From Diogma glabrata (taxonomy: Eukaryota > Arthropoda > Insecta > Diptera > Cylindrotomidae), in the NCBI GenBank assembly GCA_963693315.1, contig OY856186.1:384126215-384190214 (forward strand): a stretch of 64,000 nt of DNA. Reading direction: 5' to 3'. Made by a program: the position numbers and the translations under genes. This document shows, piece by piece, positions 8,998-19,770 of the stretch. The notes beneath the pieces were generated by a model. It was not told where the DNA came from and ran no database searches. It saw only the letters and a program-made list of their open reading frames with translations. Numbering within the stretch: the first letter of the stretch is position 1; the number at the start of each line of letters is the position of its first letter.

Positions 8998-9076
8998 ATC
9001 TAGTCGGCTAGCCCTGATGAGAATGATATACTTTTTTAAAGTGTAATAAAAAGTTCTTATCGGTTCGAAACTAGAT
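8998..9076 (+). ncRNA. Hammerhead ribozyme motif, copy 2
   Basis: Same core as at 8545; predicted cleavage after 9005. Confidence 0.84.
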
Positions 9077-9450
9077 CGATCGACAATTTTGTGGATAGCA
9101 AAAAATTTTCATAAATTGCACACCATATTTTGTTAGATTCAGTCTTATTATTCATGATGGGATTATTTCCATCGGAGTGATGTAATATCACAAATAATTC
9201 ATTGAATTAATTGTAGATAATGTGTCGATAGACACAAGTGAAGATGGTCATCTTCTTCTTACCGATACAAGTTTGTTATCCAATTCTAACTTGGTTAGAG
9301 TATAACAACAATAGTGATCAACTAGAGAAACAAATTGACTAAACCTGAATCTAATTAACATATGTTTATGAAAGTTTTTTGGTTTCTTATACTTCGCTAG
9401 AGTAGTGACCTATTTTAGGTTTATATAGCGAAAAATTTTTTTGGTAGTGT

Positions 9451-9529
9451 ATCTAGTCGGCTAGCCCTGATGAGAATGATATACTTTTTTAAAGTGTAAT
9501 AAAAAGTTCTTATCGGTTCGAAACTAGAT
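9451..9529 (+). ncRNA. Hammerhead ribozyme motif, copy 3
   Basis: Same core; predicted cleavage after 9458. Confidence 0.84.
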
Positions 9530-9903
9530 CGATCGACAATTTTGTGGATAGCAAAAAATTTTCATAAATTGCACACCATATTTTGTTAGATTCAGTCTTA
9601 TTATTCATGATGGGATTATTTCCATCGGAGTGATGTAATATCACAAATAATTCATTGAATTAATTGTAGATAATGTGTCGATAGACACAAGTGAAGATGG
9701 TCATCTTCTTCTTACCGATACAAGTTTGTTATCCAATTCTAACTTGGTTAGAGTATAACAACAATAGTGATCAACTAGAGAAACAAATTGACTAAACCTG
9801 AATCTAATTAACATATGTTTATGAAAGTTTTTTGGTTTCTTATACTTCGCTAGAGTAGTGACCTATTTTAGGTTTATATAGCGAAAAATTTTTTTGGTAG
9901 TGT

Positions 9904-9982
9904 ATCTAGTCGGCTAGCCCTGATGAGAATGATATACTTTTTTAAAGTGTAATAAAAAGTTCTTATCGGTTCGAAACTAGAT
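9904..9982 (+). ncRNA. Hammerhead ribozyme motif, copy 4
   Basis: Same core; predicted cleavage after 9911. Confidence 0.84.
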
Positions 9983-10356
9983 CGATCGACAATTTTGTGG
10001 ATAGCAAAAAATTTTCATAAATTGCACACCATATTTTGTTAGATTCAGTCTTATTATTCATGATGGGATTATTTCCATCGGAGTGATGTAATATCACAAA
10101 TAATTCATTGAATTAATTGTAGATAATGTGTCGATAGACACAAGTGAAGATGGTCATCTTCTTCTTACCGATACAAGTTTGTTATCCAATTCTAACTTGG
10201 TTAGAGTATAACAACAATAGTGATCAACTAGAGAAACAAATTGACTAAACCTGAATCTAATTAACATATGTTTATGAAAGTTTTTTGGTTTCTTATACTT
10301 CGCTAGAGTAGTGACCTATTTTAGGTTTATATAGCGAAAAATTTTTTTGGTAGTGT

Positions 10357-10435
10357 ATCTAGTCGGCTAGCCCTGATGAGAATGATATACTTTTTTAAAG
10401 TGTAATAAAAAGTTCTTATCGGTTCGAAACTAGAT
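10357..10435 (+). ncRNA. Hammerhead ribozyme motif, copy 5
   Basis: Same core; predicted cleavage after 10364. Confidence 0.84.
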
Positions 10436-10809
10436 CGATCGACAATTTTGTGGATAGCAAAAAATTTTCATAAATTGCACACCATATTTTGTTAGATTCA
10501 GTCTTATTATTCATGATGGGATTATTTCCATCGGAGTGATGTAATATCACAAATAATTCATTGAATTAATTGTAGATAATGTGTCGATAGACACAAGTGA
10601 AGATGGTCATCTTCTTCTTACCGATACAAGTTTGTTATCCAATTCTAACTTGGTTAGAGTATAACAACAATAGTGATCAACTAGAGAAACAAATTGACTA
10701 AACCTGAATCTAATTAACATATGTTTATGAAAGTTTTTTGGTTTCTTATACTTCGCTAGAGTAGTGACCTATTTTAGGTTTATATAGCGAAAAATTTTTT
10801 TGGTAGTGT

Positions 10810-10888
10810 ATCTAGTCGGCTAGCCCTGATGAGAATGATATACTTTTTTAAAGTGTAATAAAAAGTTCTTATCGGTTCGAAACTAGAT
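10810..10888 (+). ncRNA. Hammerhead ribozyme motif, copy 6
   Basis: Same core; predicted cleavage after 10817. Confidence 0.84.
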
Positions 10889-11262
10889 CGATCGACAATT
10901 TTGTGGATAGCAAAAAATTTTCATAAATTGCACACCATATTTTGTTAGATTCAGTCTTATTATTCATGATGGGATTATTTCCATCGGAGTGATGTAATAT
11001 CACAAATAATTCATTGAATTAATTGTAGATAATGTGTCGATAGACACAAGTGAAGATGGTCATCTTCTTCTTACCGATACAAGTTTGTTATCCAATTCTA
11101 ACTTGGTTAGAGTATAACAACAATAGTGATCAACTAGAGAAACAAATTGACTAAACCTGAATCTAATTAACATATGTTTATGAAAGTTTTTTGGTTTCTT
11201 ATACTTCGCTAGAGTAGTGACCTATTTTAGGTTTATATAGCGAAAAATTTTTTTGGTAGTGT

Positions 11263-11341
11263 ATCTAGTCGGCTAGCCCTGATGAGAATGATATACTTTT
11301 TTAAAGTGTAATAAAAAGTTCTTATCGGTTCGAAACTAGAT
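11263..11341 (+). ncRNA. Hammerhead ribozyme motif, copy 7
   Basis: Same core; predicted cleavage after 11270. Confidence 0.84.
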
Positions 11342-11715
11342 CGATCGACAATTTTGTGGATAGCAAAAAATTTTCATAAATTGCACACCATATTTTGTTA
11401 GATTCAGTCTTATTATTCATGATGGGATTATTTCCATCGGAGTGATGTAATATCACAAATAATTCATTGAATTAATTGTAGATAATGTGTCGATAGACAC
11501 AAGTGAAGATGGTCATCTTCTTCTTACCGATACAAGTTTGTTATCCAATTCTAACTTGGTTAGAGTATAACAACAATAGTGATCAACTAGAGAAACAAAT
11601 TGACTAAACCTGAATCTAATTAACATATGTTTATGAAAGTTTTTTGGTTTCTTATACTTCGCTAGAGTAGTGACCTATTTTAGGTTTATATAGCGAAAAA
11701 TTTTTTTGGTAGTGT

Positions 11716-11794
11716 ATCTAGTCGGCTAGCCCTGATGAGAATGATATACTTTTTTAAAGTGTAATAAAAAGTTCTTATCGGTTCGAAACTAGAT
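11716..11794 (+). ncRNA. Hammerhead ribozyme motif, copy 8
   Basis: Same core; predicted cleavage after 11723. Confidence 0.84.
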
Positions 11795-12168
11795 CGATCG
11801 ACAATTTTGTGGATAGCAAAAAATTTTCATAAATTGCACACCATATTTTGTTAGATTCAGTCTTATTATTCATGATGGGATTATTTCCATCGGAGTGATG
11901 TAATATCACAAATAATTCATTGAATTAATTGTAGATAATGTGTCGATAGACACAAGTGAAGATGGTCATCTTCTTCTTACCGATACAAGTTTGTTATCCA
12001 ATTCTAACTTGGTTAGAGTATAACAACAATAGTGATCAACTAGAGAAACAAATTGACTAAACCTGAATCTAATTAACATATGTTTATGAAAGTTTTTTGG
12101 TTTCTTATACTTCGCTAGAGTAGTGACCTATTTTAGGTTTATATAGCGAAAAATTTTTTTGGTAGTGT

Positions 12169-12247
12169 ATCTAGTCGGCTAGCCCTGATGAGAATGATAT
12201 ACTTTTTTAAAGTGTAATAAAAAGTTCTTATCGGTTCGAAACTAGAT
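12169..12247 (+). ncRNA. Hammerhead ribozyme motif, copy 9
   Basis: Same core; predicted cleavage after 12176. Confidence 0.84.
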
Positions 12248-12621
12248 CGATCGACAATTTTGTGGATAGCAAAAAATTTTCATAAATTGCACACCATATT
12301 TTGTTAGATTCAGTCTTATTATTCATGATGGGATTATTTCCATCGGAGTGATGTAATATCACAAATAATTCATTGAATTAATTGTAGATAATGTGTCGAT
12401 AGACACAAGTGAAGATGGTCATCTTCTTCTTACCGATACAAGTTTGTTATCCAATTCTAACTTGGTTAGAGTATAACAACAATAGTGATCAACTAGAGAA
12501 ACAAATTGACTAAACCTGAATCTAATTAACATATGTTTATGAAAGTTTTTTGGTTTCTTATACTTCGCTAGAGTAGTGACCTATTTTAGGTTTATATAGC
12601 GAAAAATTTTTTTGGTAGTGT

Positions 12622-12700
12622 ATCTAGTCGGCTAGCCCTGATGAGAATGATATACTTTTTTAAAGTGTAATAAAAAGTTCTTATCGGTTCGAAACTAGAT
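12622..12700 (+). ncRNA. Hammerhead ribozyme motif, copy 10
   Basis: Same core; predicted cleavage after 12629. This unit is the last and is truncated downstream of the ribozyme. Confidence 0.84.
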
Positions 12701-12834
12701 CGATCGACAATTTTGTGGATAGCAAAAAATTTTCATAAATTGCACACCATATTTTGTTAGATTCAGTCTTATTATTCATGATGGGATTATTTCCATCAGA
12801 GTGATGTAATATCACAAATAATTCATTGAATTAA

Positions 12835-13434
12835 AATAATATTTATTTTATTTTTTTTATCAAATGAACGTGAATTGAGTTGTACATTTGTAGCAACTCC
12901 GTCACTGATACAAATAAGGTACAGAACGCAGACAGCAAATTAGCTAGGTTAAATAAATAAATAAATTCGATACTAAGATAATTTGCTGGGTAAAAGATAA
13001 ATAAAACAAAAATTAGAGAAAAATGTTCTAGAAGCATTTTTGAGAAATTTGAATTTTGAGAAATTCCTTTGTAAAAATGATTATAAAAAGAGAACGTGTT
13101 TAAACTTCGCGACGAGTAGTCGTAGCAGAAATAAAGTTTAATGATATAAAATATAGAAATAACACATGTTGTTAGTAGAATACCAATGTAATTAATATGT
13201 GTATTTTGATGGTTAAAATAGATTAATATAAAGCCTATTGTGAAATTTGATAAGTGAAAATAAAAGTAAAAAAACTGTAACTAAAATGTTCATGATATCT
13301 TTTATTCAGTAGAGATATAGATACAAGTAAAGTGATCCTGAAAGTGAAGTAAACTTAATCTAGCATTTTTGACACCGCATCTTACCCGAATAGTGATTGA
13401 AACCCGAAGGGTTTTAACAGCTTTGAATGTTGCA
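12835..13434. other. AT-rich intergenic sequence
   Basis: No coding frame or repeat recognised between the satellite and the Helentron-like element. Confidence 0.5.
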
Positions 13435-14539
13435 AATAAAAAAGTCCAGCGGCAGGTATATCCGCTAGAAAAAGGTAGATTTCTTGATCAGACAGATATG
13501 CATGCAAGTAGAATCAATGTATCAAATTAGTTGAAATCAAAAAACTAAATAGAAACGGAATTATCCAACAAATTTCACAAAAGACATTTAATACATTAAC
13601 CGAAACTACTTTATGCAATTTCGGAACAGTTTTGTTTAATTTGGTTAAAATTATTCATAACATATTAAATCCACCAAAGATCAAATAAACGTCCAACAAA
13701 GATCAAAAGAACTACGTGACAACTACAATTATACCATCACACATAATTTATAATCAAACATTATTAAACAATTTTAATTTAAAATCATCTTTGTGTTGTA
13801 TTTTTTTGTTCTCATTTAATCTTTTTTCAAATACATAGTTTACTTAGTGAAAAAAAAATAAAAATACAAACAAAAGAGCATATGATAATTTTCCTTTTGT
13901 ATTAAATGGCTTGAGATTTGTCTGTAATAGATGCATTATATTGCTTATAAAAATGGAACCTTTTGGGTTAGAAAGCTGAAATTTTGTGAGGCTATAGCTT
14001 AAAAACTGTCTTAAAAGTTAAGATGAATTTAAATAACATAAACTCAAACATGATGAAATCATTGCCTTTTGCGTTTATTTTCATTTCAACCGACCTGGGG
14101 CCTCAACCTTTAGATCTGAACTATTTTTTTTTTAAATTTTGGAAAGATTTATATTGAAACTTTGTGTAAAAAAGTTTTCAAGTGTGAGCTTGGTCATTTC
14201 AGCTAGATCAAAAACAAAAAAGATTTGCAAATTTTTAAAACAGCTGATTTTTTAGGAACCTGGAACGTCAAAGTTGTCATTTGGATAAAAATGATAGAAA
14301 TATGTTCAAATATTCAATATTTATAAATTTTATTAAAATATTATGATTCAAACGGAAGTTATAGCGCCCTAGATTATTCGACATTTTAGGCTCTAGCCGC
14401 TTAACTGGTACCCGGATATGGCCAGTTCACGAACTTGTCCAAAACATTATTCGCCGGAACACACACAAAAAATTATTTTGGTGTAGGTCGAAAAATGCGA
14501 CCGTGAGAGTGCCGCCAAATTCCGTTATATCTCATATCG

Positions 14540-14615
<76 letters not shown>

Positions 14616-14737
14616 TTTTTTTTCATTTTGATTTTCCGTCTCCGCTTATCATATATAGTCGTTTGGCACCAAAATTTTTCCGAAATTCCGAGATGAAGCA
14701 CATACCAATAGGTAGATTTTTATATGAAATCTACCTA
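13435..14737 (+). mobile_element. HINE/Helentron-like non-autonomous element, copy A
   Basis: The left end (GTCCAGCGGCAGGTATATCC, then AGGTAGATTTC at 13473-13483) and the right end both match copy B at 43664-44333. The right end carries CCGTCTCCGCTTATCATATA, GAAATTCCGAGATGAAGC and a terminal hairpin AGGTAGATTT-loop-GAAATCTACCT (14710-14736). The right hairpin arm is the reverse complement of the left AGGTAGATTTC, so the element has subterminal inverted repeats plus a 3' hairpin ending CCTAAA, with a central (TA)n. That architecture resembles Helentron-associated elements (HINEs, DINE-1 type). Copy A has about 640 bp more internal sequence than copy B. No transposase frame. Confidence 0.6.
14541..14612. 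repeat. (TA)n microsatellite
   Basis: About 36 uninterrupted TA units inside Helentron-like copy A. Confidence 0.97.
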
Positions 14738-15108
14738 AAAGAAAACAAGAATTAATAGCTATCATATTTATAAGTAAGGCAGACAATTAAATAAAAACCT
14801 GGAGTCGGATAAACAAGCCTTAACGAATCGATATGGAGTCAGCAAACAAGGTATAATCAAATATATTAATGACCGGGGTGTTTTAAATCTTTCTACTAAG
14901 ACAGTTACCACCTCGGTAACCACCACACACCGTTCGCATAATAATTAAACACCTCAAAGTGAGATCACACTTCACATTCATAAAAAATAACAAGTTTGTA
15001 GAACACAATTATGTAAAATGTGTTTTTGAACCATTTTTTGTCGATGTTGCGTTTTCACAACTGTGGCTGTTTTCACTTTTATTATATATCTGAAAAATTT
15101 TTTTTAGA
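14738..15108. other. Upstream flank of the piggyBac remnant
   Basis: No clear piggyBac terminal repeat or TTAA-CCC end was found. A TATATAT-type tract lies near 15080. Confidence 0.4.
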
Positions 15109-15937
15109 ATGTTTAAAAAATATTATACACTCAGTGAAGCTGCGGCTATGATTGAATGTATGAGTGATGACGAGGAGGAAGCAAATATTGTAATAATTCC
15201 CCCTGAGGATAGTGATGGCAATTGTGATAACGAGCATATAAACGAGAATAAGCTTGATTCAGAAGGCGGGCTGCCTCACAACGTTGCAGGACAATTAGAA
15301 ATAATTGATTTCAGACAAGTAGACCAAAACAAAGATTTCGATAGTGAAGATGACGAACCGTTATCAAAATTTGCAAACAATTTGAAAACTAATTCTAAAA
15401 CTGATAAAGAGAAAATTGATCCGTTGTGGGAAAATCGTCAAGCTGAATTTTTACAATTTCCAATAAACAACGAACGGACTGACCAAGCTGAGCTCATTTC
15501 TAGATTGGGAAATAAAATTCCAATTGAACTGTTCCACGAATTTTTTGATGAAGCCCTCTACAATTTAATACTTTCGGAAACAAATGTTTATGCAGGAGTT
15601 AAAAATACTGACTTCCAATTGGATATAGGATACTTAAAGAGATTTTTGGAAATCTTGTTATTTTCGGGATATAACAGTGTTCCACAGGAAGAAATGTGCT
15701 GGTATGTAAGTCCTGACGTTCATTTTCCAATTATTAGAGATGCCATGGAATATATAAAGAAAAATAAAGATGTGTCTACATCTGGCAAATAATAATAACA
15801 TAAACCGCACAGATAAATTTTACAAGGTTCCTAAATTTTTTAGCAGAATCTCATTGAACTGCTTGAAGTTTGGAATTTTCACTCACGCTCTTTCCATCGA
15901 TAAATCCATGTGGCCTTATACCGGTCGACACAGTTGC
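15109..15937 (+). pseudogene. piggyBac transposase, N-terminal part (decayed)
   Basis: An open frame of 227 codons (15109-15792) begins with an acidic segment (MSDDEEEANIVI, SEDDEPLSKF) typical of piggyBac-family N-termini. It continues into the family's helical domain: ELFHEFFDEALYNLILSETN, YAGVKN, YLKRFLEILLFSGYNSVPQ and EEMCWYVS. It stops where the catalytic region should begin. After two stops and an apparent deletion, 15812-15937 resumes in one frame with KVPKFFSRIS, LNCLKFGIFTHALSID and KSMWPYTGRHSC, the piggyBac segment around the first catalytic Asp, where the usual DE is DK. It then ends in a stop. The C-terminal part reappears at 19236-19770. Dead by multiple lesions; a domesticated N-terminal protein is a weaker alternative. 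Confidence 0.85.
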
Positions 15938-15949
15938 TAAATGTGTAAT

Positions 15950-17029
15950 GCTTAGTATTTCTTTTATTAAATTTTGAAATGCTTAAAATATCGTTTACAT
16001 CCCATTCCAGGTTCCATTGAATAACAATTATTATATACTTCTTGTATCAACTTTCACATCCTTAATAGCCAATATTGGTAATATTTGTATTTAATTATTA
16101 CCTCTCCATACAAGCGATTGATAAACCTCCAACACTTTCAAATAAACATGAAAGAACGGCTAATACTAATTTGGCTACTGCGTTATTATTATTATAATTA
16201 AAAACAGAATTTATTTCGTTTTGATTTATTTTAGGCACAACATGAAATTAATTAAACTATGATTTACATCGATATGTACCGATACGGTACTAAGTGGTTG
16301 TAAAATATTTCACTTAACAATACTCAAAACAATAACTTTGGATTACAAAAAAATTATTCAAATTAATTTATATTAAATTAATATTTTCTGGGAACCTATC
16401 AATATTTTTATTATTTAACATAATTTTCGTTCCCAGAAGTTTATTTCGCACCAAAAGCTAATTACAATCTGATTTAACCAATTGATTTCTATTTTAATTA
16501 CAAATTTTCAATCATTATTTGTTTGGTCAAATACCATCACAAATATGCTTAGCTGTAATTTATACGGCAATTTACTCAACTTAAATAAAATTGTTAATAC
16601 ATTCCAAAAATTGCCTAACACGTTACACTACCCTTCCTAAGAGGTAATAGTTTTTTATAAATTTGCAAAATTTATGGAAAACTATTAATCATTTAACTTT
16701 AAATCAATTAATACAATTAGCTAAGACACTTAAAACTAGAGTAATTTTTTTTCCACTTAACAAATAATATTACTTATGCTATGCTTTGTGCCATCAAACC
16801 TAATCTACTCCTATTTACGAGCACAGCCAACCTTGATCTTGGAATTATAATATAAACGAATCAACAATAAATACGATGCTATAACAAAATAAACATGCTA
16901 TCATAAATAAAAAAAAATAATTAACTAAATAAAAAGAGGTTGGTATCCCATAAATATAATGACAAAGCTTTGAATTTTAATAAATTAAAAATTTTTTTTT
17001 TATATAACTACCAGAATATCCCTCAATAT
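15950..17029. other. AT-rich sequence between piggyBac and gypsy remnants
   Basis: Should contain the missing middle of piggyBac and the 3' LTR of the gypsy remnant, but neither could be recognised. No long frame. Confidence 0.4.
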
Positions 17030-18000
17030 TGATTTTCGTTTGAAAACTTTAATAAATCATTGGCATGGTAAGTACCCAAAATTCTACCTTCCATGTTCTC
17101 CAGTACATACATACGTCGATGCACCACGTTTTTCCCGGACCCTACACTTAATATATTTGTTTGCTAGCTTTGAGGAGAAATTATTAGGCGCACTAGATAA
17201 ATAAAATGATTTTCGACGTACTATCTCTCCAGGCTCAAACGAGATCACCTTTGTTCTCAAATTATAATATTTTGAATATCTTTGGTATGCTTCTTTCAGG
17301 TTAGACTTAACCATTTCTCTAATGTCACGCAGTCGATCAATTCTTTCCTTTTGTTGTACTTGTGGATTAACCTCCTCCATATGTCGGGTACCATCTAACT
17401 GCATATACCGTCCGAAGTTTACAACATAAGGCGAGAATTTTGTAGAGTCATGTTTGGTTGTTCGAATAGCGCAAGCTATTTTTGAAAGATAGAGATCCCA
17501 GTTGGTATGGTCTCCATCAACATATGCCCTAATCGAAGCTTCGACAACTTGGTTTACTCTTTCGGTCGGGTTGTGTTGCGCATGATAAAATGCATTATAA
17601 GCAACCTTGACCTTATAATCCTTAATCAGGTTTTTAAACACCTTACTAATGAAGGCCGGACCATTATCCGCAACTACTATTGACGGTACACCATGAACTA
17701 AAAAAACTTCGTTTTCTAATATATTGACCAATGTTGCTGCATTTGAGTTGCGCACAGCTTTGAGAATACAAAATTTAGAAAAATTATCAACAATTGAAAG
17801 TATGAAACAGTTTTCCTTTTTTGATCGTGGCAAAGGACCAATGAACTCCACTGATATTGAGTCCCAAGGTCCGTCTGCTTTCTTTTGTGCTCCCATTGGA
17901 ACTTTAACTGGGGAGTTAGAGTGTTTATTAATTTGACATTTCTCACAATTCTGGACATAATTCTTGACACATTTTGCCATTTTTTTGGCCAAAAATAATT
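17030..18000 (-). pseudogene. Ty3/gypsy integrase domain (decayed)
   Basis: A frame at 17084-17992 carries the Cys pair of an integrase zinc finger (NCEKC), a core domain with SVEFIGPLPRS, LSIVDNFSKF, VVADNGPAFIS and HAQHNPTERVNQ, and a C-terminal region (YYNLRTKVISFEPGEIVRRK). The usual first catalytic Asp in the S-V-D-F-I-G-P-L context is Glu here. The frame breaks near 17110, after which family-typical C-terminal sequence (LENMEGRILGTYH) continues in another frame to about 17030. It breaks again near 17990 where it should join the RNase H part. It lies inside the piggyBac remnant in opposite orientation. Confidence 0.88.
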
Positions 18001-18835
18001 AACTTTGATTCGAGATAACGTTTTGTTTATGCCGAAATGCGCACCAAGAGGTTCGTCGTGAAACTTTTTCAATATCGTACTTCTAGAATTGATTGGCACA
18101 TACATTTTCCAGTCAGTTTCGCTTAAACTTAATTTGTCAGTAGAAACACAATGCTTGTAAATCAAGCCATTTTTCAATATAAAATTCGAATATTTCTCCG
18201 GAAACATGGATATATTCTCGCGAAGTTGTGTATATTCTTTATCAAGGTGAATATCTTCATGAAGTTCTATTGATTCAACACAACGAGACAACGCATCAGC
18301 AATTACATTTAACTTGCCTTTTCGGTGTTTTATCTCAAAGTGATGTGCACTTAGTTTAAGGGCCAAACGGGTGAGTCTTGAGCTTGAATCTCTAGTACTA
18401 AAATTTTTGAGCCAAATTAGAGAAGCGTGGTCTGTAATAACAGTAAATTTGCTGCCCTCTACGTAGGTTTTGAAGTGCTGAATTGCTTCAATAAGTGCTA
18501 AGCATTCTCGTTCCGTTGTAGTATATCTTCGCTGGGCGGGGCGTAATTTTTTAGACATATACGCGATGACTTTCTCATTACCTTCTTCACCTTGTAGAAG
18601 AATGGCTCCTATTCCTACATCTGATGCATCTGTTTGTATCGAGAATGGTTCAGTATAACTCGGGCTGCACAGAATCGGGGCTGACACTAGCGCTGACTTT
18701 AATTTTGTTAGAGACTCATCAGCTTGAGGCGTCCAACCGAAATTCTTTGAGCTACCCTTCTTTAGTAACCGAGTCATAGGTTTAACTAGATCAGAAAAAT
18801 TTTGGATGAATCTTCGATACCACGAGCCTTTCCAA
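17985..18835 (-). pseudogene. Ty3/gypsy RNase H and connection (decayed)
   Basis: Residues translated from about 18835 to 17985 show FSIQTDASDVGIGAILLQ, VIAYMSKKLRPAQRRYTTTE, RECLALIEAIQHFKTYVEG, FTVITDHASLIWL and GKLNVIADALSR, the RNase H of Ty3/gypsy pol with its D, E and D residues. HDEPLGAHFGINKTLSRI, part of the integrase zinc-binding HHCC domain, follows. A frameshift near 18833 separates it from the RT and another near 17990 from the integrase core. Confidence 0.88.
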
Positions 18836-19225
18836 TAATTCGACGCAGTTCTTTCAGTGTTTTAGGGGGTGAAATGTTAAGGATAGGTGCTATTCTGTCT
18901 GGGTCCATCGAAAGGCCGTTTCATCCATAATATATCCCAAATACCGTAACTCTTTAGCACAAAACTTTGATTTTTCTTTACTTATCGTAAGGCCACCAAC
19001 CTTTAATCGCCTGGAGACTTCCTTCAAAACTCTCATATGTTCTTCAAAAGTTTCCGTTGTAACTATAATGTCATCAAGATAGGTAAAACAATTAGGTTCT
19101 AAATCATAGCCAATGCACTGGTCTAAAGCATGACATAAACCTTGAGCCGAATTACACAATCCAAAAGGGATAACGGTAAATTGAAATTGTCCACGACCAG
19201 GGACTATGAAAGCTGTTTTGGTTTT
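18836..19225 (-). pseudogene. Ty3/gypsy reverse transcriptase, C-terminal half (5' truncated)
   Basis: The minus-strand frame shows TAFIVPGRGQFQFTVIPFGL, CNSAQGLCHALDQCIGYD, the catalytic YLDD and KEKSKFCAKELRYLGY. It is cut off at about 19225, where piggyBac sequence begins, and shifts frame near 18913 (one base apparently missing) and 18833. This is a different, diverged element from the intact one at the left edge. Confidence 0.88.
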
Positions 19226-19235
19226 TGGTGCGAAA

Positions 19236-19770
19236 TAAACGCACCGTTAAACGATTTTCTCAGGCGAATAAAGCATTTATAAATATACCATGCCCCAATA
19301 TCGTGAATTCTCATAATAGCAACATGGGAGGGGGAGTTCTTTTCAACCGATTTCTATCACAATATCTACAATATTCGAATTAAAGGTAAAAAGTGGTGGT
19401 GGCCATTTTTTACCAACAGTTTGCAATTAGTTGTAGCAAATGCATGGTGTTTTCATAAAATCGTATCTGAGAAGCCAATGCCTTTATTAGATTTTCGAAA
19501 ACATATTACTACCTCTTTAATGACAACAAAAATTGCAAAGAAAAGATCAAACTCTGGCCATGGGCACAGCTCTTCTTTTTATCATATTCCTGACTCGCAG
19601 TTTTCAAACGAAAAACATACAATTATTAAGATAGATGATAACAAGCGCAAACATGTCGCCAGTGTCACAGTCAAAGATTTTTCAAATGCCAGAGTTGCTT
19701 GAAACATGGTTCTGATGTTCCGCTACATGTTAAATGTTCAGAAGAATTTCATAAAAAAAATATTGCGACG
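19236..19770 (+). pseudogene. piggyBac transposase, C-terminal part (decayed)
   Basis: Translation in shifting plus frames gives VKRFSQANKAFINIPCPNIV and NSNMGGGVLFNRFLSQY. Then, after a frameshift near 19375, IRIKGKKWWWPFF, NSLQLVVANAWCFH and PLLDFRKHITTS. Near 19690 a further shift leads to a C-terminal Cys/His cluster, CQSCLKHGSDVPLHVKCSEE then FHKK. These are the YNxxMGGVD, KKWWWP and cysteine-rich segments of the piggyBac family. Together with 15109-15937 it forms one gene of normal order, split by gypsy sequence. The last codons abut the duplicated repeat block that starts at 19757. Confidence 0.85.

Larger units (their letters stand above)
8398..12834 (+). repeat. 453-bp hammerhead satellite, right block (plus units)
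   Basis: About 9.8 units in tandem. The marker ATTAACATAT recurs at 8447, 8901, 9354, 9807, 10260, 10713, 11166, 11619, 12072 and 12525, a strict 453-bp period after a first unit that is one base longer. Copies are almost identical; the last has a substitution at about 12798 (CATCAGAG for CATCGGAG) and stops at ATTCATTGAATTAA. No open frame of note. Besides the ribozyme each unit contains perfect small hairpins, in the first unit GTGAT/ATCAC (8724-8738), GTGTC-GATA-GACAC (8769-8782) and GAAGATG-GT-CATCTTC (8787-8802). The junction with the left block (about 8395-8402) is an abrupt change of strand. Confidence 0.97.

Noticed and set aside
7513..12834. CRISPR array or rDNA spacer
   Set aside because: Units are 453 bp and contiguous without unique spacers; no rRNA-like sequence.
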